Shown: in pieces, positions 27,256-36,000 of the stretch
Layout: each line of letters begins with the position of its first letter
How positions within the stretch are numbered: the first letter of the stretch is position 1
NCBI GenBank assembly: GCA_022842305.1
Contig: JALHPY010000018.1
Span: 1-50,425, forward strand
Origin: Rubrivivax sp.
GTDB lineage: Bacteria > Pseudomonadota > Gammaproteobacteria > Burkholderiales > Burkholderiaceae_C
Direction of reading: 5' to 3'
Length of the DNA: 50,425 nt
Notes under the pieces: generated by a model
What the model was told of the DNA's origin: nothing
The model's database searches: none
The model's input: the letters and a program-made list of their open reading frames with translations, nothing else
Made by a program: the position numbers and the translations under genes

Positions 27256-30200
27256 TCACCCAGGTGGTTCGTCCCTGAGTGGATCGCGGACAAGCGAGGC
27301 GCGCTCAGACACCGGCCCGGGCCATGGCGTCCCGGCCTTCGTCGGCGCTCCCGGCAGTCCAAGCCAGACCGCGCGCTCGCGCGGCAGCGGCAGGGCCAAC
27401 CAGGATGCGCGGCTGAGGCAGCTTTCGCGCCACATCGGCGGCAGCTCCTGTACCGCCTTTAGCAACCAGGCGCGTGCGCGCAGCGCGATCAGCATGGCAA
27501 GGTCGGGCTCGGCCTCGGCCAGTGCTGCGCACAGCGGTGCGGCCAGAGCCGGAAAGGGCCGCCAGCCGACGATGCCATGATCCAGACGGTGCCAGGCGGC
27601 GCGGGCCAGCGTGGCCGCCTCGTGGGTGGCACCTTCGGACAGGCAGGCCCGCACGCGGCTGGCCTGCAGCGTGATCCAGCTGCCCTGGTCGCCGCGCTCG
27701 TCGGCCGCCCGCGCGGCCAGCGTCAGCAGCGGCTGGATGCGCGCCGCGGTGCAGCCGGGCTGGGCCTGCCACAGCAGGCGCTCGCGCAGGAAGGTGTGAT
27801 CGACCTCGCTGACGGCACCGAGCAGCGTGTCCACATCGATGGCCTTGCCGAAGCAGGCCCAGAGCGCCTGCAGCTGCAGGCGGTCAGGCGCGAACAGCTC
27901 GGCCACCTTATCCTGCACCCGTTGCAGACCCTTGATCGCCAGGTCGCGCCGGCCGAGGTCGTCGAACACTACGCAGGCCTCCAGCGCAGGCCGGTTGAGC
28001 AAGCGATTGCCGCGGCGGCCGATGTCCGCCTGCACCGTGTCGGCCAGAGCCAACGCGGGCGCCAGAACGCCCAGAACCGTCAGGCTGTACAGGCGCTCGG
28101 CCTGGCTAGGCTCGAGCGACGCGCGTTCGTCTGGTGAAAGGCCTGCCACGATGCGCTGCGCTTCGTCGTCGCGGGTCCTGGCCGCCATGGCGTCGCCGCG
28201 CGCCAGCGCCGCGTAACCCAGCGACAAAAGGCACTCCACCTCGTTCCGCACCTGCCCCAGCGTTCGCGCGCGCTGCAGAGCCGCCGCAAAGTGGCGCTCG
28301 CCCTGCGCGGTGCGACCCAACGCCAGCGCGATCGTCGCGGCGGCATGACGCAGCTTGGTCGGCGTGAGGCCCTGGACCAGCCGGGCGCGGGCAGGGTCGA
28401 TCGCCGGCACACGCGCCAGGGCCAGTTCGACATGCTCCAACGCCACCACCCCCTCGCGACGCTCCCAGTGCAGCACCGCGATCGCCCATAAAAATTCGAC
28501 TTCGAGATCGACCGCCGCAGCCGACCGCGCCCGTGCCAAGGCGTCGCGCGCACAGCGCAGACCTTCTTCGCTCTGCCCGTGTTCGATCAGCAGGTACACC
28601 CGTGCGCAGGCGGCGGCCGCGCGCTGCTCGTCGCCGTGCGCCAGCGCGTCCATCGCCTCGGCGATGGGCCACACCGGGTCGGATTGGTGGGCCTCGCTGT
28701 AGGCCTGCCACGCGTCGAACCAGGCGTCGAACGCGGCATCGACCGCGCCGCCGGCCTGCAGCAACTGCGCCGCCTGCACCAGCAGCCGCCCGGCGTCGAG
28801 CAGCTGATCCTGCGCCAGGGCCGCGCGGCCCGCCCGGGCCAGGTGCGGCGCGGCCAGCATCGGCCGACCGGCCGCCAGCCAATGGGCCGCCACGCGCCCC
28901 GGCGGCAGATCGGGCTCACCTTCGAACTGTGCTGCCAGCGCCGCGTGCAGTTCGCGCGCCACGGCGGCCGGCACCGAAGCGACCGCCGCCTCGGCGACCA
29001 GGTCGTGCGTGAAACTCTCGCCGTGCAGCACCTGCGCCGCCTCCAGTTCGGCCCAGGGGTCGGCCAGCTGCAGCGGGTGCTGGCCCAGCAGCCGCGCGAT
29101 GCGGCCGGCGCTCAGCTCGGGCCCGGCGATGCCCGCGCAGCGCATCAGCTGAACCCCCGCCGGCGAAAGGCGCTGCAGCCGCTGCTGGATGAGCCGCTGC
29201 ACCGCCGGTGCGCGCGGCCACTGGCTCAGGTCGGCCGGCGGCGGCGCGTCGCGCGGCAAGGCCTTGAGCGTCTCGAGCAGGAAGAAGGGGTTGCCCCCGG
29301 TGGCGCGGTGCAGGGCCTGGGTCTGCACCGCGCCACCCACACCAGGCAGTTGCAGCGAGTCGATCAGGGCGTGCATCGACGCGGCGTCCAGCGGCAGCAG
29401 ATCGAGCCAGGCGGTGTCGGTGGCCGCGCGGAGCGGCTGCAGCCAGGCCTGCAGGGCCGCTTCGCCTTCGTCGGGGCGGCAGGCCAGCACCCAGGCCGCG
29501 GGCGCAGTCTCGGCCTGCTCCTGCGGCCCGCAGGCCGCCACCGCAGAAAGGAGCGCCAGGCTGGCGCCATCGGCGAAGTGCAGATCGTCGAGCACCACGG
29601 CACGCAAGCCGAGCGCGGCCGAGCGGCCAAGCAGCGCGGCGGCGGTCCTGGCCGTGTCGGCCGCGTCGACGCGCTCGGCCTGCGGCATTCGCCATGCCGC
29701 GTGCAGCGGCGCCAGCTGCCGACGCTGCGCGGCATCGGGCGCTTCGACACCGGCGGCTTCGAGCCGCTGCAACAGGGCCGCCAGCCAGCGCGAGGCCAGG
29801 GCCAGCGGCACGGCAACATCGCCCGCACGTGCACCCAGGTGCAGGACGGTACGGGCGCCGCCGGCCACGCGCACCAGTTCGCCCAGCAGCCGCGTCTTGC
29901 CCTGACCGGCCGGGCCGACCAGCACGGCCGTCCGGTGTTCGCACACTGCGTCGAGCAGCGCCCGCAGTTCGGCGTCGCGGCCCAGCATGCGGGGTGGTCG
30001 CATCAAGGCCAACGGCGTTGCCGGGCCGCCTGTGGCCCGCAGCGGGGCGGCGCCAACGCGGGCCTGCTCGACCAGCGCCGCCAGCGCCTTTGTGGCTTGC
30101 TCGGGCGGTGCAGCGTGTTCACGTTCCAGCATCGCCTGCAGATCGGACAGTGTGTCGCGGGCGCTTGCCCAATCGCCCGACAGGTACTGCAGCTGCGCCA

Positions 30201-30723
30201 GCCGCCGCCAAGCAGCCTCGGCCATTGGCTCCAGCGCCACCCAACGCATGGCGCCAGCCACGGCGACGGGCCAATCCTGCGCCGACACGGCCGCGTCCAC
30301 CTGCTCCTGCAGCCGCTGCACGCAGAGTACGCGCCTGCTGCGTCGGGCGTGCTCGAGCCAGCGCTGCGCCTCGTCAAGGCCCGGCAGCTGCAGGCCCGGC
30401 AAGAGCTCGGCCACATGCGAGGCAGCGTCGAGATCCACGACGAGCCAGGGTGCCAGGGCCAGCGACGTGTCGCCAGCGATCCACTCGACGCCTGACTGTT
30501 GCTTCAGCCGCAGCAAGCGCTGGCGCAGATTGGCGCGCGCGCGTGCAGGGTCGGCATCGGGCCACAGAAGGGCGGCAAGCAGCGCCCGCGGCTGCGGACC
30601 CTCCAACGCCAGCCTTGCCGCCAGCAACGCCCCGAGGTCGTCCAGCGCATGCACGCGCTCACCGATGCGCAATGATGGTGCGCCGGTCAGGCGAAGCTCG
30701 ATCGCGGTATGGGCTGAGGCCAT
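27256..30723 (-). CDS. SARP-type regulator with STAND ATPase and TPR region
   Basis: A 1155-residue ATP-dependent transcription regulator. The N terminus (residues 8-75) is an OmpR-like winged helix, with ALLAALLWPDADPARARANL as the family signature. It is followed by a bacterial transcriptional activation domain (about 95-225, WRRLAQLQYLSGDWASARDT). A STAND/AAA ATPase follows: Walker A VGPAGQGKT near 268-276 and Walker B AVVLDDLHFAD near 373. The rest, from about 600, is TPR-like helices. It has no C-terminal LuxR helix-turn-helix. It lies upstream of the PEP-CTERM cluster on the same strand and may control it, but its ligand and targets are unknown. The upstream flank has no clear ribosome binding site. 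Confidence 0.85.
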   Translation of the reverse strand: MASAHTAIELRLTGAPSLRIGERVHALDDLGALLAARLALEGPQPRALLAALLWPDADPARARANLRQRLLRLKQQSGVEWIAGDTSLALAPWLVVDLDAASHVAELLPGLQLPGLDEAQRWLEHARRSRRVLCVQRLQEQVDAAVSAQDWPVAVAGAMRWVALEPMAEAAWRRLAQLQYLSGDWASARDTLSDLQAMLEREHAAPPEQATKALAALVEQARVGAAPLRATGGPATPLALMRPPRMLGRDAELRALLDAVCEHRTAVLVGPAGQGKTRLLGELVRVAGGARTVLHLGARAGDVAVPLALASRWLAALLQRLEAAGVEAPDAAQRRQLAPLHAAWRMPQAERVDAADTARTAAALLGRSAALGLRAVVLDDLHFADGASLALLSAVAACGPQEQAETAPAAWVLACRPDEGEAALQAWLQPLRAATDTAWLDLLPLDAASMHALIDSLQLPGVGGAVQTQALHRATGGNPFFLLETLKALPRDAPPPADLSQWPRAPAVQRLIQQRLQRLSPAGVQLMRCAGIAGPELSAGRIARLLGQHPLQLADPWAELEAAQVLHGESFTHDLVAEAAVASVPAAVARELHAALAAQFEGEPDLPPGRVAAHWLAAGRPMLAAPHLARAGRAALAQDQLLDAGRLLVQAAQLLQAGGAVDAAFDAWFDAWQAYSEAHQSDPVWPIAEAMDALAHGDEQRAAAACARVYLLIEHGQSEEGLRCARDALARARSAAAVDLEVEFLWAIAVLHWERREGVVALEHVELALARVPAIDPARARLVQGLTPTKLRHAAATIALALGRTAQGERHFAAALQRARTLGQVRNEVECLLSLGYAALARGDAMAARTRDDEAQRIVAGLSPDERASLEPSQAERLYSLTVLGVLAPALALADTVQADIGRRGNRLLNRPALEACVVFDDLGRRDLAIKGLQRVQDKVAELFAPDRLQLQALWACFGKAIDVDTLLGAVSEVDHTFLRERLLWQAQPGCTAARIQPLLTLAARAADERGDQGSWITLQASRVRACLSEGATHEAATLARAAWHRLDHGIVGWRPFPALAAPLCAALAEAEPDLAMLIALRARAWLLKAVQELPPMWRESCLSRASWLALPLPRERAVWLGLPGAPTKAGTPWPGPVSERASLVRDPLRDEPPG

Positions 30724-30863
30724 GCCGAATCATTGCATTAAGAATGAAAGGCGGCGGTCGGAGCGCTGGGTATTCCGGGCCAAGGTTCGAGCGCAGCTGC
30801 GGCCGCTCCGAAGTTGGCCGCCGACTCTACGCAACTCCCCTGAGTTCGACGGCAAGTTCACGC

Positions 30864-31088
30864 ATGGTCGGCCTCCTCGGTATAGAGGCGCCGCGCGCGG
30901 CCATCGACACGGTGATGGGGGGCCGCGAGATCGTGCGTCAGCTGATGGGCAACGGCTGGCTGCACCTGTTCAGGATCGACCCGCAGACCAGCGCCATCGA
31001 GCAGCACCGTCATGGCACCTGGGTGGCAGCGGTCGACGGCGCTCGGCTCAGTGGGTCCGGCTGCAAGGCACTGCAGGGCACGTGCTGA
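30864..31088 (+). pseudogene. C-terminal remnant of a DabA-like (DUF2309) inorganic carbon transporter subunit
   Basis: A 74-codon frame reading IEAPRAAIDTVM, then REIVRQLMGNGWLHLFRIDP. This matches the conserved end of DabA/DUF2309 proteins (pattern IEAPREAI...V..LV.NGWLHLF.LD) as I remember them. Intact DabA proteins exceed 800 residues and pair with the membrane protein DabB; neither is here. The sequence upstream in this frame is antisense to the SARP gene and does not continue the family. It is a relic left by a deletion. Confidence 0.55.
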
Positions 31089-31551
31089 CATCGCCCTACC
31101 ATGACCGGCGGGCCGTCCACGTGTCCAAGGCTGCGGGCCGCCAGAAGTCACCCGCAGTTGAGCGTGGGGTCTCCGGCTCCTCAAGGAGGTACCGCCGGCC
31201 AAGGCAGGCCATCGCTCGCTCGAGCACAGACGAATGGATTCTGTTCCGCGATGGAGTGAACCGCCCTGGAGCTGACCGCCGTGAACGCCAGCTGATGGCC
31301 GTGACTGTGAGTACCAGGCGCTGCCTGGCAGCTGCCCGTCAAGTTAGGGGGGGCTCGCACAGCAGCAGTGCCGACTGCCAGCTTCCTGGCGCCGCCTTGA
31401 ACTCACACTGGCGGCCATAAGCCGCCGATCGTCACCGACCGCCTGCCGGCAGAGGATCCTTGCGCCATGGGCGTAGCGGACCGGGGCCGTATCCGTCCTA
31501 GCACTGCGACGCGAAGGCCTGCCCTAGCGCGGGTAAGCCGTCAGCGCCTCG
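31089..31551. other. Non-coding stretch after the dabA remnant
   Basis: About 460 bases with no gene, RNA or clear terminator that I can support. It is probably decayed DNA at the boundary of the accessory region. Confidence 0.4.
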
Positions 31552-32349
31552 CTACCGGAGGACCTTGCGGCGCCGGTTCCTGATTGACCTACCACTGTGG
31601 TCAACTGGCTCCAAGAGCTCATCTCGCCACTGCGTACATGATGGCACGTCGCCGGGTGTCAGGAGCCGGCCCCGGAAGAACGTTCCAGCAGTCGTAAATA
31701 GCCCATAGCGTCTGCCATTGCCGACACAGCCGAGACCAACCAATTGCGGCGGCCCGCCGCTGAGCTTGTCCTTGCCCTCCTTGAGCGCTACCACAAAGCC
31801 AGCGAAGTAGGCTCTGCTGACCGATCCCAGCAATTGGGTGTGATTGACGATCCCCCGCCCCACCTGCACGCCGCCACTCCCGTCACATTGAATCGCGTGT
31901 GACTCGATCTTTGTCAGGTCAAATTCTTCGTTGGCCCAGCGGTCATCGCAGGCGACGTAGGAATGTCTTGAAAGTCCAAAGACCGCGTGGTTTCCCCAAC
32001 TGTGGCGCGAGCCATGAAACACCGAAAAGCCGCCACCGCCGGGTCTATCGGTCTTCATCTGTTTCAGCTGATCGAGGACCCAATCAGTGCGACCGTGTAG
32101 TGAGGCGCGCAGTCCATGTGGGATAGCTCCCTGATCGATCAGAGTACAGATCTTTGGAAGTGCCTCCATGGGAAACCCAATGTCATGGCCCAGCATGGCA
32201 AATATGTCGGGCGAATTGTTCGCCACGAAGAGCTTCTCGCAGTCGTCCAAGTAGTCGCCGCTAACGAAACTTCGACGGCTGTCGCTCGCGAAGTAGAGCT
32301 GCGTGGCCTTGCGGCTATCGACCGCAAGCCAAGCCAAGAAAGACGTCAC
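31552..32349 (-). CDS. Stand-alone proteasome-beta-like Ntn-hydrolase
   Basis: A 265-residue protein with the core pattern of proteasome beta subunits. A GTG start at 32349, preceded by AGGGG, gives Met-Thr-Ser-Phe-Leu. Removal of Met would expose Thr2 as the N-terminal nucleophile. Matching elements are ASDSR (D23; beta-type Asp17 region), K39 in CEKLF (beta-type Lys33), GSGG at 157-160 (Ser129 region) and D194-K-L-S-G-G (the Asp166/Ser169 RDxxSGG motif). An ATG at 32382 would add an 11-residue propeptide. No ATPase partner (HslU, ClpX, Mpa or Anbu operon genes) is adjacent. I recall similar unnamed proteins starting MTSF.AW in bacterial accessory regions; the substrate is unknown. Confidence 0.7.
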   Translation of the reverse strand: MTSFLAWLAVDSRKATQLYFASDSRRSFVSGDYLDDCEKLFVANNSPDIFAMLGHDIGFPMEALPKICTLIDQGAIPHGLRASLHGRTDWVLDQLKQMKTDRPGGGGFSVFHGSRHSWGNHAVFGLSRHSYVACDDRWANEEFDLTKIESHAIQCDGSGGVQVGRGIVNHTQLLGSVSRAYFAGFVVALKEGKDKLSGGPPQLVGLGCVGNGRRYGLFTTAGTFFRGRLLTPGDVPSCTQWRDELLEPVDHSGRSIRNRRRKVLR

Positions 32350-33072
32350 GTGGTTTGCCCCTAGCAACTTCGACGCTATCATTCTCGCTCGACTCCCGGG
32401 CACCTCGCCACGATCGCAGGAGCGTGCGATCGTGATGGGGTGTTGGCGGTAAATTGGGACCACCTCCGGCCTCCAAAGCCGGAGGCGCCGGGTTTTCTGC
32501 GGGTTGTCGACACGCCTTCGTTGGAGCACACGGCTGCTACACCGCGAAGAGGTACGGCCGAAACCGAGGCCTAGGCGTCGTAGATGCAGTGAGCTACTGA
32601 CGCTCGTCCAATGGCTCTGGCCGGCCAGTTCTTGACTGTCAGGAGCGGCCGCTGTGCAGCTTCCCATTGCTCATCGTAGACGCATCACCGCTCAGCCTTG
32701 CTGACTTGCATTCGGCAGTGTTTGCGGTCTACCCGAACTGAATGCGCCCCTCCTACCCGGTCAACGCGAGACTACGCGACAGGCCGGGTTGGTGGGTGCA
32801 GTCAGGCAGAGGCGAAGCATCGAGTCGCCGATATCGAGTCGCGCCAGTTCCCTGCCATCGGACCACGACAGCACGATGGTGCGCAAACCCAATGTCGCCG
32901 GGACGAACAGTTCGAGTGACCTCCTTCGCCACACAACCACGATTTGAACGCATCGCGCCACACACCCACATCCCCAGAACTTCCCTAGTGAAGGCACCGT
33001 TCGAGGCCACCGCAGGTTCGCCGGTCAACGCTGCGAAGGGGCTGACAGCCCCGGGAGGCAGGGCTCGCACCG
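32350..33072. other. Non-coding stretch between the giant operon and the Ntn-hydrolase gene
   Basis: About 720 bases. It contains an inverted repeat at 32409-32434 and a hairpin CCTCCGGC (32463-32470) / GCCGGAGG (32478-32485), which could end the giant operon's transcript. The remaining open frames have no family features. Confidence 0.5.
32409..32434. promoter_or_regulatory. 10-bp perfect inverted repeat upstream of the Ntn-hydrolase
   Basis: CACGATCGCA (32409-32418) and TGCGATCGTG (32425-32434) with a 6-base loop, about 60 bases upstream of the GTG start. It could be an operator or a leader hairpin controlling translation. Confidence 0.45.
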
Positions 33073-36000
33073 TCACAGCTCCAGCCGCGCAGAGAACCGA
33101 GGGCCGGCGTGAATCATTGCATCGTCCGGCTTCTCCCCATGGGCCATTTTCGAGGAGACTGGCTCGTCGGCATGCACCGCCGGTAGCCGGCTTTCGAACT
33201 CCTCGATGTAGGCTGCGTAGATCGCTCGCTCACGCCGGTCGACCTGTGAATCGCTCCCGATGGCTATCGGTTCCGTAGACCACTGTGTCAACTCGTTGTG
33301 CGCCGACTCAGCAGGCTCCAACTGACGCATGGCCATCTGCTCGGTTCGCATCACCCGTTGACAGCGTAGCCCAGCCTCGTTTATGTACTCGCGCACGATG
33401 CGCAAGCGCATCTGATGCCTGACGGGGTTGCCGAACTTCATTTCATCCGCGCCCAGGGCGCGGGCCGCCCGCCCTTCGATCCAGACCTGGACGGTCCGCG
33501 CGCCTGGGGCCCGGTGCTCCAGCCGCGCGCGGACATCACGCCTAGGAAGCAACTGCACCCATTGCACCACCGGGAAGGACACCTGCAGATCGGCAGGCGC
33601 TTGCGGTTGATACCGCACCAGCCCGAGACGCACAAACGGTTCGGCCTCGAACGGGTGCTCCATCATGACGTCAACGAACCACTCCTCGGTCTCGATGTCG
33701 AACTTGGGTTCGAACGTCGCCAACGCCACGGGCATGGTCTGCTCGGCGGGCTCATTCGCCTTCGGCATGTCCCCCGGCCCGGTCCGCACAGGCATCCTGG
33801 CTTCAGGAACGTGGATGAGTTGAAAGCCCGGGCCTGCTTGAATCGCACCAGGATTCACGAATGTGAAGCTGGGTGCCCCAGCGGCGTCGATTGCGGGCCG
33901 GATGGGATCACTGCCCCAGCGTGTGATGAACCGGCCGCCCGGCCCGAGATCTTCATCCACGAAGTCGGGAAGTTGCATCGGCTCCCCTGCGGCAGGAATC
34001 CTGTCGCGAGACAAGGCCTCGAGCTGTTCGGCGGAGAAGCCGAATATCGCCGGCGGCCACATGACGATCCCCAACCGCTCGCCCTCGCCGGAGGAGTACC
34101 ACTCGCGGCGCAGCGGGATGCGTACCAGCGCGCGGCGGGACGCCGTTCGCCATAGCGAATCCCGCGCATGCTTCCAAACGAAGGCCACGGTCGGCGAACG
34201 CGCCAATGGTTCGCTCGGTCGAATGCCCGCGGGAATCCATACCTGCCAGTTCGCCGGACCGGGATCCACCGGGCTCACCGGGACACCGGGCTTCATCCAT
34301 TGACCATCGAGGCGCTCGCCGGTGCGATTCTCTGTCGTCATCAGCAACTCGTGGCGCGCAACGGGGACGATGCGCAGGTCCAGCAGCCGCGCCTTCTGGT
34401 CCGGGAAGATGTGTCGAGAGTTCACCTTGCCGAACTTGCTCTCGCCCTGGTCCAGTTTTTCCAGGGGCAACGTCCACAGAGATCCTTCCCGCTGCGCCAA
34501 CAAGGCGTCCGGCACCGGCCGTGGGAGCTTGCTGATGGATAGCAGCTTGATGTCGATCCGGGGGAGCGTCACGCCCCCATCGGCAGCGACATCGAAGCCA
34601 AACACCTCCGTGGTGGTCAAGCCTAGGCCAGAGTGCCCCGCCTTGGGCCAGACCCCGTCGCGGCGGTCGCGCGTGGTGCGTCCGCGCTTCTTGTCATCGA
34701 AGGTCATCGTCGTCGGAGATGCCGTGTTGGCACGCAGCTCAAAGCCACCGGTGGTAGCCAGATGAATCAGCAGATCGCCTGACAGCGCGTACTCGGGCGC
34801 GACGACCGCAGCGGTCGCGGTGGGCACCGATGCGGATAGGCCCGCCGCCGCTTGCGCGGCAACCTGCGCAACCGGTGGCACCGGCGTTACCAGTGTCACC
34901 GGTGAAGCGCCGATGAGCCGCGTTACCTTGACGGCATCCTTGTGAGCCTCCATCGGTAGGGTGGTGGGGTAGGCGGTCGCGTGCGTGGCGCGGAAGGTCT
35001 GTACCGCAGCAATCTCGTCAATGGGGCGCCGACACAGGGTCTCGAACAAGGCCGTGGCTATCGCCAGAAGCACCCGCCGCCCCGGGACCGCCAGGCCCCC
35101 CAAGCCATCGAATCGATCCTCGGTGTCCGCGTCGTCCTTGAAGTCGAAGTCGAGCGGCTTACGGCAGATCCGCTCCTCGATCACTGCGCACATCGGCTCC
35201 GGGAGTAGCTGACGCATGGCCTGGGCTAGGACTTTCAGGTCGATCTTGTTGTTCGCGTCACTCGCCTTCGATCGCACGAGCACTCCGATCGCCTCCACCA
35301 GCGCAAAGTGCTTGGCAAGCTCGCTCGGGCCGGGAATGCACCAGACATCGACCTGGAAGTCATCGCCGGGTGCCAGCGTCAGCGTGACCTGCGCCGCACC
35401 GGTCGTTGCGAACGGGCCCCTCGAAGGCGCTTGCGTACCGTGGCTTAGTACCTGCTCCAGTTGTGGGCAGTCCGCACTGCGCCCTTTCCTGCTGCTGCGG
35501 ACAATGTTCAAGGCGAGGACCCGCGCATCCGGATAGCGGCTTCCCTTGGGGTACATCGGGACGGTGAACGCAGCGCCCGGTAGGTAGACATCCGTCTCGG
35601 CGTAGCGCACGCCGATCACGTAGTGACGCACCACCGGGTCCGGGAAGTAAGGAACGCTACGCCGCTGCTGAGCCACCTCCTGGTACACCAAGTCGCCCTC
35701 GGCGTTCTCGATCGACTGTATCGATCGCGTTCCGCTGAAAGGCGCGTGGTCCTTGCCTTCTCTCATCTCAGCGATCGCTACAGGAAAGCCGCTCGAGGGG
35801 GCATCGAATCGGACGTGACGAAGCGCATCCCGGGGTCGCGCCTGGGTGTCAGCGTCGAGAACCCCGTGCATCGCGGCGAAGTCGTGGCTGACGAAAGAGG
35901 GAGCAATGATGCGTTGCGTCGACGCCGGCAGGCCGCGTCGGTGCTCCGGGCCGCGCGGTGCCGAACGCACGATGGCATGCGCGGCGCGCTCGTAGCCCAT

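Noticed and set aside
28579-30495. Long plus-strand open frame opposite the SARP regulator
   Set aside because: The minus strand carries Walker A/B motifs and a continuous 1155-residue protein; the plus frame has no family features.
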